Shown piece by piece: positions 16,662 through 27,642 of a stretch of 64,000 nucleotides of DNA. The stretch comes from Salana multivorans. GTDB taxonomy: Bacteria > Actinomycetota > Actinomycetes > Actinomycetales > Beutenbergiaceae. The notes below the pieces were generated by a model. That model had not been told where the DNA came from and searched no databases. It worked only from the letters and a program-made list of their open reading frames with translations. Positions within the stretch are counted from its first letter, which is position 1. The number at the start of each line of letters is the position of its first letter. The translations under genes and the position numbers were made by a program. Where the stretch lies: the NCBI RefSeq assembly GCF_003751805.1, contig NZ_RKHQ01000001.1, positions 806,001-870,000 on the forward strand, given 5' to 3'.

Positions 16662-18001
16662 GCCGCCGCCCCCTGGGTCGTGGACCCACTGCCGGCGTCG
16701 AGCACCCGCGCGAGGGCCGACCAGGCCGGCCCGGGCGCGAGGTCCCAGCCACCGTCGCGCTGCGGAGCTCCTCTCATCGCGACCGGGGCCGCCAGCCGAC
16801 CGTCCGCCAGGGTGAGGACCGCGATCTCGGCAACGCGGCGGCCCCCGCCCTCGCGCACGACGTGGACGATCGCGTCGAGGGCGCTCACGGCCTGGACGGC
16901 CACCGCCTCCGGCGTCAGCCCGGCGAGCGACCCGAGGGCCGCCAGCCGCGCGGGCACGTCGGACGCCGTGTTCGCGTGCACGGTCGTGAGCCCGCCCTCG
17001 TGGCCGGTGTTGAGTGCGAGCAGGACGTCGCGCACCTCCGGCCCTCGGCACTCCCCGAGCACGAGCCGATCCGGCCGCATCCTCAGCGCCGCTCGCACCA
17101 GCTCGCTCAGCGTCACCGCACCGGCACCCTGCACGTTCGGCGCCCGCGCCTGCAGGTGCAGCACGTGCGGATGGTCCGGGGCCAGCTCCCGCGCCTCCTC
17201 GATGCAGACGATCCGTTCGTGCGGACCGGCCCGCGCCAGCAGCGACGCGAGCATCGTCGTCTTGCCGCTCCCGGTGCCGCCGCTCACCAGGACGTTGGCG
17301 CGCGCGTTGACGAGGGCAGCGAGCACCTGGTCGCCCACGGCGCCGATGCCCCCGCCGGCGCGCCAGTCCGCGAGGGTGAGCGCGCGGGGTGCGTGCCGAC
17401 GCAGCGAGAGGCAGGCACCGCGCGCGGCGATCGGCGCAAGGACCGCGTGCAGCCGCGTTCCGTCGGGCAGCCGTCCGTCGACGATCGGCGCGGCATCGTC
17501 GAGCCGAGCCCCGGCCGCGGCGGCCAGCCGGACGGCGAGGAGCCGCACGTCGCCAACATCCATCGCGACCCGTTCGAGGCCCGCGCCGCGGTCGACCCAC
17601 ACCTCCTCGGGTCCGTTGACGAGGACGTCGGTGATGGCGGGATCCGACCAGAGCCGGCGCAGCCGTGCGCCCGATCCCCCGATGTCGGCGAGCGCGTCCG
17701 CCACCTGCTCGGTCGCCTCGCGAACACCCAGCGGCCTCGCCGCGGCGTCCAGGCCGAGCCGGGTGGCGCGCTGGACCTCGCGCGGCCCCGGCGGCCCGGA
17801 CGCCGCGAGCAGACGACGGACGCGGACCGGCAGTGCACCGGCGTCACCATCAGGTCGCACCCCCGCGGGGGGCACCACCGCCGCCGCCCGGTCCCGACTC
17901 CCCGGACGGACCGGCAGCCCGTCCACGTCCTCATCCGGGCGCGCGCGTTCCGGCAGCACCGCCGTGGTCGCCCGGGCCCGGCTCCCCGCGCGGGCCGTCA
18001 C
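16658..18001 (-). CDS. tadA: TadA/CpaF-type secretion ATPase
   Basis: 447 aa, hexameric ATPase powering pilus assembly on the cytoplasmic face. The N-terminal ~75 residues are variable. LWSDPAITDVLVNGPEEVWV at 117-136 is the conserved N-terminal-domain motif. Walker A GGTGSGKTT is at 241-249, the Asp box IVCIEEARELAPDHPHVLHL follows, then Walker B RLVLGECRG and the His box GGLTTVHANT. GTG 18001 overlaps the preceding stop. Confidence 0.95.
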   Translation of the reverse strand: MTARAGSRARATTAVLPERARPDEDVDGLPVRPGSRDRAAAVVPPAGVRPDGDAGALPVRVRRLLAASGPPGPREVQRATRLGLDAAARPLGVREATEQVADALADIGGSGARLRRLWSDPAITDVLVNGPEEVWVDRGAGLERVAMDVGDVRLLAVRLAAAAGARLDDAAPIVDGRLPDGTRLHAVLAPIAARGACLSLRRHAPRALTLADWRAGGGIGAVGDQVLAALVNARANVLVSGGTGSGKTTMLASLLARAGPHERIVCIEEARELAPDHPHVLHLQARAPNVQGAGAVTLSELVRAALRMRPDRLVLGECRGPEVRDVLLALNTGHEGGLTTVHANTASDVPARLAALGSLAGLTPEAVAVQAVSALDAIVHVVREGGGRRVAEIAVLTLADGRLAAPVAMRGAPQRDGGWDLAPGPAWSALARVLDAGSGSTTQGAAA

Positions 18002-18969
18002 GGGACGATCTCCCGGGCAAGCCGGCGCACCACCCGGACGAGGCGCGAGCGGCGCCGATCACCCGGGGTGACCCCTCGGGCGAGGTCCGCGGTCATCAGC
18101 CGCGCGTACGGGAGGAGGTCGACCGACGGGACGCCGCACACCTCGGCCACCTCACCCGGGTCGACCGCCACGCCGGGCAGGGAACGCAGGAGCAGCCGGA
18201 CGGTCGTCGCTCCCGATGCGAGCGCCTGCGCCACGAGCCGGCGCGCGTCGAGGACGGCCGACGGCTCCGGCGTCGTCACCACGAGCACCGACTCGCACCC
18301 GACGGGCGGACGCGCGCGTCCCACGTCGAGCACGGCGTCCGCGCAGCCCTCGCGCAGGGCGGTCAGCACCGCGGGAACGGCGTCGACCCGCGCCCGGGCA
18401 TCGGCGGCGAGGACGGGCACCCTGCCCCAGCGCGGCAGGACGTCGACGAGCTGGCGGCCGACGAACGGAGCCGCCGCCGCGTCGAGGTCGGCCCAGCGCG
18501 GCCCCGGCTCCTCCTCCAGCCCGAGCAGGTGGTCGAGTCCGCCGACGAGGTCGACGAGCACGGCGCCGCGACCGTCGTCCACCAGCGCTCGGGCGAGCAG
18601 CGCCGCCGTGACGGACGCGCCAGCGCCGCCCCGCGCCGCGACCACGCCGATCGTCCGGCTGCCGACCGCGGCGAGCTGCGACGCGATGGCGTCGGCGAGC
18701 CGATCGGCTCCGTCGGGCAGGGCGATCGCGCCCGGCGGGCCATCACCTGCGCCGCCGCCCCCGACGACGTCGATCCCACGCTCACGGGCCCACGGCGGGT
18801 CGCCGCGCTCGCGCTCCAGCGGCGAGTCGACGTGGACGTCCGCCGGAGGCGGCGGCGAGCCCGGCGGACGCACCACCAGGCGTCCCTCCCACCACGCGAC
18901 CACCTGGCCCACCTGCTCGGCGAGCCGCCCGTCCGCCGTGCGCAGCGCCACCACCACCGGCTCCGCCAT
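17998..18969 (-). CDS. ssd: Septum-site-determining protein Ssd / CpaE-like
   Basis: 323 aa. Receiver-like N-terminus followed by a MinD/CpaE fold at about 115-320: VVAARGGAGASVTAALLARA replaces the deviant Walker A but lacks its lysines, as in mycobacterial Ssd (Rv3660c), then VLVDLVGGLDHLLG and VLVVTTPEPSAVLDARRL. In actinobacteria this protein opens the Tad operon and is thought to position the machine and influence division. ATG 18969 has GGAGG just upstream. The promoter should lie in 18970-19252, shared with the divergent gene at 19253. Confidence 0.9.
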   Translation of the reverse strand: MAEPVVVALRTADGRLAEQVGQVVAWWEGRLVVRPPGSPPPPADVHVDSPLERERGDPPWARERGIDVVGGGGAGDGPPGAIALPDGADRLADAIASQLAAVGSRTIGVVAARGGAGASVTAALLARALVDDGRGAVLVDLVGGLDHLLGLEEEPGPRWADLDAAAAPFVGRQLVDVLPRWGRVPVLAADARARVDAVPAVLTALREGCADAVLDVGRARPPVGCESVLVVTTPEPSAVLDARRLVAQALASGATTVRLLLRSLPGVAVDPGEVAEVCGVPSVDLLPYARLMTADLARGVTPGDRRRSRLVRVVRRLAREIVP

Positions 18970-19252
18970 CTCGTCCTCCGTCCGTCCCGAGGCCCGCGCG
19001 ACCTCTCCGTCAGCGTTGCCGGTCGAGGCCCAACCGCGCTCCCCCGGTGGGGACGGCCTCACATCGCCCCACATCTCGGTCGCCTGTGGACAGCGCTCGT
19101 TCGAACACCCCGGCGTCCTGCGCGATACTCTCCACACCGCCCGGGTGGGTCGGCACCTGCCATCGGATCGATCGGGGTCGACGCAGCCCACCGGCGGCCG
19201 AACCCGCGAGCCAGCGCGGCCCGCCGGGTCGACACAGGAGGAGTGACACGAC

Positions 19253-20272
19253 GTGACGCACGAGGGACCCAGCACGGATCTCCAGGGGCCGGTCCCCCCG
19301 CGCTCCCGGTCGAGGGCACACCTCCTCGGGCTCGCGCTCGCCGTCGTCGGCGGGCCCATCACGTTCGGCGCGCTCGCCCTCGCGGTCGAGGTGCCCGCCT
19401 CGTTCGGTGACGTCCCCGGTCTCGACCTCCTGCCGGTCGCCCTCGCCTGCCTCGGCCTCGCGATCACCGCGCTGGCCGTCATGCGCTCCTCCGTCGGTGC
19501 CGCGGTGGCGGGCGGAGCATGGTTCCTCGCCGGCGTCGTCGGCCTCCTCATGCCCGGCCAGGCCGAGCTGCTCGTCGATCTCGTCCCCGAGCAGGCCCTC
19601 GGTTCTGCACCGCGCGCCGGCGCCGACCTGCTCCTGCGCGGCGGCGGTGCGCTCGCCATCGGGAGCACGCTCGGCGCCGCGGCCATCGCCGCCACCATCG
19701 CGCGACGCCGCGGCCGCTCCACCGAGCGCACCGAGCAGGCCGCGATCTCCTCCGGAGACGTCACCCGGCCGCCGCGCTCGCGCCTCGCGGCGCACATCGT
19801 CGCTCCGATCCTCTCGCTCGCACTCGCGCTGCTCGGCCTGCAGATCCTCAGCGGCACCGAGACCGCCGCGCTGTGGTCGATCGCGCCGACGGACGGCCTC
19901 CTGGCCGACCCCGTGCCGTGGATCGTCACGGTCCTCGTGCTCGCCGCGACGACGCTGGGCCCCCCGATGCTCGGCGCCTGGTCCTCGCTCGGTCCGGCCG
20001 CCGCCGCCCTCCTGTGGCTGAGCGCCGCGCTGGACTACCTCGTCGACGCCATCGACATCGGCTGGTGGGCCCCGGGCGGCGGCGTTGGCAGCCTGCTCGC
20101 CCCCCTCAGCCCGGACGTCACGACCTGGGCGGTCCACGCCGCGGGGCTCTCGCTCGCGGTCGGCTCGGTCCTCGTCGGCGCCGCGGTCGGGATCCACTAC
20201 GCACGACGCGACGGCCGCGCACACGAGCGCCGCGAGTACCGCCTCGCGCGCCAGCGCGAGCTCGCCGCCTGA
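19253..20272 (+). CDS. Integral membrane protein, unknown function, 339 aa
   Basis: About eight hydrophobic helices in two halves separated by a basic cytoplasmic loop (ARRRGRSTERTEQ), and a charged C-terminal tail ending RLARQRELAA. No transporter or enzyme motif recognised. GTG 19253 is preceded by AGGAGG about ten bases away. Divergent from the Tad operon; the 283 bp between them include a GTTCGAAC-type sequence near 19096 but no second half to make an SOS box. Confidence 0.75.
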   Translation: MTHEGPSTDLQGPVPPRSRSRAHLLGLALAVVGGPITFGALALAVEVPASFGDVPGLDLLPVALACLGLAITALAVMRSSVGAAVAGGAWFLAGVVGLLMPGQAELLVDLVPEQALGSAPRAGADLLLRGGGALAIGSTLGAAAIAATIARRRGRSTERTEQAAISSGDVTRPPRSRLAAHIVAPILSLALALLGLQILSGTETAALWSIAPTDGLLADPVPWIVTVLVLAATTLGPPMLGAWSSLGPAAAALLWLSAALDYLVDAIDIGWWAPGGGVGSLLAPLSPDVTTWAVHAAGLSLAVGSVLVGAAVGIHYARRDGRAHERREYRLARQRELAA

Positions 20273-20437
20273 CCGACCCGCTGCCGGCCTGACCGACCCG
20301 CCGCGGCGCCGTCCGACCCTCCGCGGGCCCCCGCGACCCACCGCCGCCCCGCGGACACACCTTGGCGCCCAACGGCGTGGTGACGCGGCCAGAGCTGCGT
20401 CGCGCCCTAGCCTGGCGGCGAGCCCCAGGAGGACCCC

Positions 20438-21490
20438 ATGACCACTCCGGACACCCCCGAGACCCACGGCGACGTCACCGGCGAGGCTGAGACCGTCGAG
20501 CCGACCGAGACGACGGAGAGCGTCACGTCCGAGGAGACCTCGGCAGCCGGCGCCGCCCACTCGGCCCCCCGACCCGCCATCGACCTGGGCGGACGGCCCG
20601 TCCCGCCGCTGCCCCCGTCGTCGCCGACGCCGGTCGCCGGCGAGCCGACGATGCAGGATCCGGCGGCCGGTCCCGCACGCGTGAGCGCGTTCGGCGCGAA
20701 GGGCGCCGAGACCGGGGCCGACGACGCGTCCGGCGCGTCGACCAGCCCGGGCCGCACCGTCCCGACGGCCCCGCTCCCGCCGGAGACGCCGGTCACGGCG
20801 ACCGCCCCGCTGCCCCTGGAGCCGGGTTCGACGACCACCACCCGCGTCGTGCCCCCGGGCAGCACCGTCCCCCTCGCGACGCCGGAGGCCCTCGCCGGCT
20901 CGACCGGCGGCTCCCTCAAGACCGAGAAGGCCAGGTCCGAGAAGACGACGGTCGAGCGTGAGGCCCCGCAGGACGAGGGCTGGGTCCCCGTCTCCACGCG
21001 GCGTACGGCGGCGCACATCTGGGGCGTCGTCATCACCCTGCTGGTCCTCCCGGTCGCGTGGTTCCTGCTGACCGACGGCGCGCTGCGCACCTGGTGGAGC
21101 CTCGAGACGACCGAGTCGACCGTGAACCCGGCCGGCGTGCTCAGCCTGGTCGGCGGGATCATCGCGCTCGTCGTCATCGCCCTGGTCGCCCGCGCCTCGA
21201 GCCTCGGCGCGTGGATCTGGGGCGGCGTCCTCGCGGCGGCCGGCCTCGTCGTGCTCGTCATCCCGGGCCGGGCGGCCGGGTGGGTCGAGGACATCACGCC
21301 GTCGCTCAAGGCGATCCACGAGGGGTTCGGCCAGAACCTGCACGACTACCTCATCGACACGGGCCGCTCGGGGCTGCTGCTCGTCCTCGGCATCGTCGTC
21401 CTGCTGCTGGCGCTCGTCTCGCACACGGCGCGGCGCAGCGGTCGGACCGAGGGTCGGGTCAAGGCGGAGCGCGAGGCGGCCGGCCTGTAG
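20438..21490 (+). CDS. Membrane protein with disordered N-terminus, 350 aa
   Basis: Residues 1-185 are Thr/Glu/Pro-rich and probably disordered and cytoplasmic. Four membrane helices follow from about 195 (AAHIWGVVITLLVLPVAWFLL, AGVLSLVGGIIALVVIALV, AWIWGGVLAAAGLVVLVI, SGLLLVLGIVVLLLALVS), with a basic tail. AGGAGG five bases before ATG fixes the start, and TAGCCT at 20408-20413 is the likely -10 box. Between 20272 and this gene a 19-bp stretch (CCTGACCGACCCGC core) is duplicated. Function unknown. Confidence 0.75.
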   Translation: MTTPDTPETHGDVTGEAETVEPTETTESVTSEETSAAGAAHSAPRPAIDLGGRPVPPLPPSSPTPVAGEPTMQDPAAGPARVSAFGAKGAETGADDASGASTSPGRTVPTAPLPPETPVTATAPLPLEPGSTTTTRVVPPGSTVPLATPEALAGSTGGSLKTEKARSEKTTVEREAPQDEGWVPVSTRRTAAHIWGVVITLLVLPVAWFLLTDGALRTWWSLETTESTVNPAGVLSLVGGIIALVVIALVARASSLGAWIWGGVLAAAGLVVLVIPGRAAGWVEDITPSLKAIHEGFGQNLHDYLIDTGRSGLLLVLGIVVLLLALVSHTARRSGRTEGRVKAEREAAGL

Positions 21491-21515
21491 CTCCGCGGCG
21501 ACCCGGCATCGCGCC

Positions 21516-21541
21516 GACCCGGCGGGATCTCCCGGCGGGTC
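21516..21541 (+). terminator. Hairpin after the 20438 gene
   Basis: Twelve-base arms GACCCGGCGGGA and TCCCGGCGGGTC with one mismatch and a TC loop, 26 bp after the stop. Confidence 0.5.
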
Positions 21542-21562
21542 GGTGTCGGAGGGTGTGCGTAG

Positions 21563-21578
21563 AGTGACCTGCGTCACG
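21563..21578. promoter_or_regulatory. CRP-like operator at the acsA promoter
   Basis: AGTGACCTGCGTCACG contains a perfect GTGA-N6-TCAC core. It overlaps a candidate -10 box (TAGAGT, 21560-21565) and lies 26 bp before the acsA start. If that box is used, the site would cover the start point and favour repression; an upstream promoter would make other modes possible. Confidence 0.6.
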
Positions 21579-21603
21579 AACCGCCGCTGCTGCCGGAGCT
21601 GAG

Positions 21604-23586
<1,983 letters not shown>

Positions 23587-23693
23587 CGGCTCGCGCCGCC
23601 GGGTGCGGCCGAGGCGTTCCCGGCGGGACCCATCCCCCGCCGGCGCTCCTCGGCCGGCCGCGCGGTGTCCCGGGCGTCCCACGCCCGCGGCAT

Positions 23694-23768
23694 CCCGCGC
23701 CGCGCCGGGTGTCGCGTGTCGGGCGCCCCGCGCCGCGCCGAGTGTCGCGTGTCGGGCGCCCCGCGCCC
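23694..23768. repeat. 33-bp direct repeat, two copies plus part of a third
   Basis: The core GTGTCGCGTGTCGGGCGCC starts at 23709 and 23742, giving a 33-bp period with one change (GGGTGT versus GAGTGT), and the next unit begins before diverging. It lies between the converging acsA and 23783 genes and holds no gene. Confidence 0.7.
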
Positions 23769-23782
23769 GAGTCTCCCGCGCC

Positions 23783-24583
23783 CTACGCCGTCGCGCGCCC
23801 CGCCGGGCTCGCAGCGAGCATCGCGCAGCCGCCGAGCGCGACGACGACGGCGAGCACGAGCGGCACCGCCCAGCCGGCCCGGACGTCGTCGCCCAGCACG
23901 GCCAGCCCCACGACCGACGGCACCACCACCTCGACGACGGACACGGTCGCCGCCGCGACGGCGACGCTGCCGCGCTCGAGCGCCCGGATGTTGCCCACCA
24001 CCCCGACGGCGCCGCCGAGCACCACCACGAGCGCGACGGGGTGGGTGAGGGCCCCCAGGAGCGTGCCGTCGGTCTCGGCCGCCCGCGTCCCGATCGCCAC
24101 GAGCGAGAAGCCGAGACCGGCGAGGGCGGCGACCACCCAGGCCGGCGCGCGTCGGTAGCACAGCGCCGTCGCGACCGCGAGCACGGCGGCCAGCACGACG
24201 AGGGTCGTGACGAACGAGGCGGCGGGCCGGCGCGGGTCCTCAGGTCCCGCCGCGCAGGCCAGCACGGTGAGCCCGACGAGCACGACGCCCGCCCCGACCA
24301 CGTCGGCGCGCCGCAGCCGGACCCCCGGGAGCACCCGCGGGGCTCCCAGCACCGAGACGACGACGGCCGCCGCGATGATCGTCTGGACCAGGAAGAGGGG
24401 GGCGCGCGCGTAGGCGACGAGCGAGACGAGGAAGGCGACGCCGTCGAGGACGAGCCCGGCCACGACCAGCGGCTGCACCAGCGCTCCCATCCCCTCCGCC
24501 CGGCGGCTGCCGACGGCCTGCAGCAGGGTGGCGACGCCGTAGAGCCCGCAGGCGAGCAGCGCGAGCAGCAGCCCGAGGACCAC
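23783..24583 (-). CDS. Multi-spanning membrane protein, DMT/EamA- or NIPA-like
   Basis: 266 aa with about nine hydrophobic helices and short loops, in two similar halves (VLGLLLALLACGLYGVATLLQ and VVNL-like repeats around VEVVVPSVVGLAVLGDD), as in drug/metabolite permeases and NIPA-type proteins. GTG 24583 lies seven bases after the stop of the MprF-like gene, with GAGG upstream, so the two are co-transcribed. A role in lipid precursor or small-molecule transport is only a guess from that pairing. Confidence 0.75.
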   Translation of the reverse strand: MVLGLLLALLACGLYGVATLLQAVGSRRAEGMGALVQPLVVAGLVLDGVAFLVSLVAYARAPLFLVQTIIAAAVVVSVLGAPRVLPGVRLRRADVVGAGVVLVGLTVLACAAGPEDPRRPAASFVTTLVVLAAVLAVATALCYRRAPAWVVAALAGLGFSLVAIGTRAAETDGTLLGALTHPVALVVVLGGAVGVVGNIRALERGSVAVAAATVSVVEVVVPSVVGLAVLGDDVRAGWAVPLVLAVVVALGGCAMLAASPAGRATA

Positions 24584-24590
24584 GGCGGCC

Positions 24591-26321
24591 TCAGTCCCCG
24601 GACCGCGCGTACTGACCGGCGTGGTCGAAGAACCGCCCGATCACGGGGATCTCGGTGACGCCCTCCGCGTCGGCCACCGCGAGGAGCTGGGAGGCGACGA
24701 ACTCGGGCGCGTCGAGCATGACCCACCGGGACACCCAGATGGGTCCGTACTTCTCGTTGAACGTCGCGAGGGTCTCCATCTGCGTCCCCTTCGACAGCCG
24801 CTGCAGCAGCGGCCGCACCAGGGCGTCGAGCCGGCTCTCGGACTCCCCCTCGAGCACCTCCCGCATGACGGCGAAGTTGAGACCGAGCCCGCGCACGCCC
24901 TCGCCCGGCTCGACACCGGGCGCCTTGCCGTCACCGACCGCCGCGATCGTCTCCGCGATGGTGAAGTCGACGAGGCCGTTGGGCAGACCCTCGACGTCGA
25001 GGCGGCGGCGCATCACGTCGAGCGACCAGCCGTTCCAGCTCCGGGCCGGCACCCACTGCACGAACGCGTCGACGCGACCCTCGGCGTTGCGCGTGATCGA
25101 CATCCACAGACCCGTGTCCGCCGGGTCGAGCAGCCGGGACAGCGTCATGGAGAACCCGCGCTCGCTCTCGCCGCGACGCGACTCCTCGCTGATCGCGAGC
25201 ACGGCGTCCCGCAGCTCGGGCTCGAGGTGCGCGGGGTCGTGGAACGTCGTGGTGTAGCCGGCGCGCGAGACGCGGGAGACCGCGTGCCGCAGCGAGCGCC
25301 TCGCACCACCGGAGAGCGTGAACCGCGAGCAGTCGACGACCGCCTCGTCACCGAGGTAGACCGAGCGCAGCCCGGACGCCTCGTACAGCGGCCGCCACTC
25401 CTGCGACGCCGCGACCACGGCGAGCGACCACCCGAACTGCTGGGTGTACCCCACGAACTCCGCCCACACCTCGGCGCGCTCGTCCTCGGGCCCGATCGGG
25501 TCCGGCGAGACGAGGCACACGCCGCCGCGGACCGAGTAGCTCACGACGGACGAGCCCGCGAAGAAGAAGTCCTTGTCGTCCCGGAGCGCGAAGTAGTCCA
25601 GCGTCCCCCCGCCGTACGCCGCGACGACGCCACGGGCGCGCTCCCGCTCGCGCACGTGGTCGGCGCGGCCGAGGCGCGCCGGGTGGCGCGGCGCGAGCAG
25701 CGTCCAGCCGAGCGCGCCGAGGAAGCCGACGACGAGGACCGCCTCGACCGCCCGGACGACGGCGACGACCCGCTCGTCGACCCGGGTGTGCCCGACGTCC
25801 CGCGCGAGGAGCGCCACCACCGCGGCGACAGCGACCAGCGTCACAGCCGCGATCGCCGTGACCACCAGCGCCCGCCGGATCGTCGCGCGCGACGCGTGGA
25901 CGGTGAAGGCGCGGCGCTCGTGCACGAGCCAGGCGGCTCCGGCCAGCGGGACCAGCCCCACGAGGGCCGACGCGTGCGGTGAGACGTGCAGCACCGCCGA
26001 GAGGACCAGGACCACCACCGCGAGCCACAGCGCCAGCACGTGCCCGTTGCGCAGCCCGCGCGCGGCACCCAGCAGCACGATGCCGACGAGCAGGAAGGAG
26101 AGCCGCGTCGAGCCGACGACGAGCCACGGGAGCAGCTCGTGCATGAACCCGAGGTGGCCCCACAGGTGTCGCTGCATCGCCGAGACGACGGTGACGACGG
26201 CGAGGACGACCGCGACCCGGGAGGCCGTCAGGCGCACCCGCAGCCGACGGCGGCGCTGGTCGGTCACGGCGGTGGTGGCCGGGGGCAGCAGCACCGAGGA
26301 GCGAGAGGGCGGTGTGCTCAC
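24591..26321 (-). CDS. MprF-like aminoacyl-phosphatidylglycerol synthase (DUF2156)
   Basis: 576 aa. N-terminal membrane domain of about six to seven helices (30-215), then a DUF2156 tandem-GNAT catalytic domain (230-560): DYFALRDDKDFFFAGSSVVS, GGVCLVSPDPIGP, DEAVVDCSRFTLSGG, KYGPIWVSRWVML. The family transfers an aminoacyl group from tRNA to phosphatidylglycerol or diacylglycerol, lowering surface charge and antimicrobial-peptide sensitivity. The membrane part is shorter than the full MprF flippase, so flipping is uncertain. GTG 26321 follows TAGACT by six bases (leaderless). Divergent from a secreted esterase. Confidence 0.88.
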   Translation of the reverse strand: MSTPPSRSSVLLPPATTAVTDQRRRRLRVRLTASRVAVVLAVVTVVSAMQRHLWGHLGFMHELLPWLVVGSTRLSFLLVGIVLLGAARGLRNGHVLALWLAVVVLVLSAVLHVSPHASALVGLVPLAGAAWLVHERRAFTVHASRATIRRALVVTAIAAVTLVAVAAVVALLARDVGHTRVDERVVAVVRAVEAVLVVGFLGALGWTLLAPRHPARLGRADHVRERERARGVVAAYGGGTLDYFALRDDKDFFFAGSSVVSYSVRGGVCLVSPDPIGPEDERAEVWAEFVGYTQQFGWSLAVVAASQEWRPLYEASGLRSVYLGDEAVVDCSRFTLSGGARRSLRHAVSRVSRAGYTTTFHDPAHLEPELRDAVLAISEESRRGESERGFSMTLSRLLDPADTGLWMSITRNAEGRVDAFVQWVPARSWNGWSLDVMRRRLDVEGLPNGLVDFTIAETIAAVGDGKAPGVEPGEGVRGLGLNFAVMREVLEGESESRLDALVRPLLQRLSKGTQMETLATFNEKYGPIWVSRWVMLDAPEFVASQLLAVADAEGVTEIPVIGRFFDHAGQYARSGD

Positions 26322-26480
26322 AGCGCGAGTCTAGGTTCGCGGTGACGCGAGGCGGCGGGACGACCGGCCCCCTGGTGTCCGCCGAGTGGCCGGGTGACGG
26401 CGGGCGACGTCCAGCCGGCGTCCAGACGACGCGCATCGAACGCCCAGGAACACCCGGCCCCCCGGGCCTATCCTGACGGC

Positions 26481-27632
26481 GTGTCACCGGTCTCCGACCT
26501 GCCGACCCTTCCGCCGACGGCGCGTCTCGCCCTCGGCGCGGACGAGGGCTGGCTCACGAGCTGGTGGACCGTCGCGGTCGCGGCGGCCCTCGTGCTCGCC
26601 CTGGTGCTGCTCCTGCTGGCGCTCGGCCGCCGACGCCGTTCCCACGGCTCCCCCGGCCCGGGCCGACGACACCACCGCCGGTGGCCAGCGGCGACGACGG
26701 CGGTCGCGGGCGGCGCGCTCACGCTGGCGCTCGCGGTCAACGCCGTCGTCGGCTACTTCCCGTCGCTCGGCGCGCTGCGGGACTGGTCGGCGGCCAACCT
26801 CACGCTCGACGCCGGTCAGCACCTCGCGGCGGTCGACGGGGACGGTGCGGGCACGGTGGCCGGCGTCGACGTGCCCGCGCCCGCGGCGATGGCGATGCCC
26901 GCCTCGACCACGTGGATCTACACACCCCCCGGCTACGACGCGACCGCGTCGGACGGGCAGCGCTCCCGCTACCCCGTGCTCGTGCTCGCCCACGGCAGCC
27001 CCGGGACGTCGGCGGACTGGTTCTCGGCCGGCGACGTCGCACACGTGCTGGACGTCCTCATCGACGAGCACGTCATCGACCCGGTCGTCGCGGTCGCGTT
27101 CGACCTCAACGGCACGGGCCCCGGCGCCGACGACACGGAGTGCCTCGACTCGACCACGGGCGGCTCGCAGGTCGAGTCCTACCTCGACCAGGTCGTGGTG
27201 CCCTACGTCGACGCGCACTACGCCACCACCGGGACGCGCGTGATCGCCGGCTTCTCGGCCGGCGCCTACTGCGCGCTCGACCAGGGGCTGCGCCACCCGG
27301 ACCTGTACGCGGGGATCGTCGCGATCGCGCCGTACCTCGACCCCGGCGAGGCCGCGACGACGATGCTCGCGACCGCGGCGCAGGCCCAGCAGCACGACAT
27401 CGCCCGGTACGCCGCGACGGTCGCGCCGGCGCACCAGCCCGTCGCGATCGCCCTGCTCGACGAGAGCCAGGACGAGGTACGGGCGATCACCGACGTCGCC
27501 CACGAGCTCCGCGCCACGGGCCGACCGGTGCTGCTGCACGCCTTCTCCGGCGGTCACACGTGGACGGGCGCGCGCGGCGCCTTCCCGCAGACCCTCGTCT
27601 ACGTCGCCCGGGAGCTGGGGCTCGCCCGGTAG
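26481..27632 (+). CDS. Membrane-anchored extracellular esterase (esterase D / acyl-hydrolase family)
   Basis: 383 aa. Two N-terminal hydrophobic segments (WWTVAVAAALVLALVLLLLAL and TAVAGGALTLALAVNAVVGYF) place the catalytic domain outside. VLVLAHGSPGTSADW gives the oxyanion loop, IAGFSAGAYCALDQG the Ser nucleophile elbow, and FSGGHTWTGAR the His. In Corynebacterium a hydrolase next to an MprF-type synthase removes aminoacyl groups from lipids, and the divergent pairing here suggests the same. TATCCT lies exactly six bases before GTG, so the gene is probably leaderless. Confidence 0.82.
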   Translation: MSPVSDLPTLPPTARLALGADEGWLTSWWTVAVAAALVLALVLLLLALGRRRRSHGSPGPGRRHHRRWPAATTAVAGGALTLALAVNAVVGYFPSLGALRDWSAANLTLDAGQHLAAVDGDGAGTVAGVDVPAPAAMAMPASTTWIYTPPGYDATASDGQRSRYPVLVLAHGSPGTSADWFSAGDVAHVLDVLIDEHVIDPVVAVAFDLNGTGPGADDTECLDSTTGGSQVESYLDQVVVPYVDAHYATTGTRVIAGFSAGAYCALDQGLRHPDLYAGIVAIAPYLDPGEAATTMLATAAQAQQHDIARYAATVAPAHQPVAIALLDESQDEVRAITDVAHELRATGRPVLLHAFSGGHTWTGARGAFPQTLVYVARELGLAR

Positions 27633-27642
27633 CCTGGCGGGC

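Noticed and set aside
14091-18071. 1326-aa plus-strand open frame across the Tad operon
   Set aside because: Complement of seven recognisable Tad genes; Ser/Thr/Arg/Pro-rich composition typical of the opposite strand of high-GC coding DNA.
19090-19110. LexA/SOS box between the Tad operon and the 19253 gene
   Set aside because: Only a GTTCGAAC-like half is present; the second half at the right spacing is missing.
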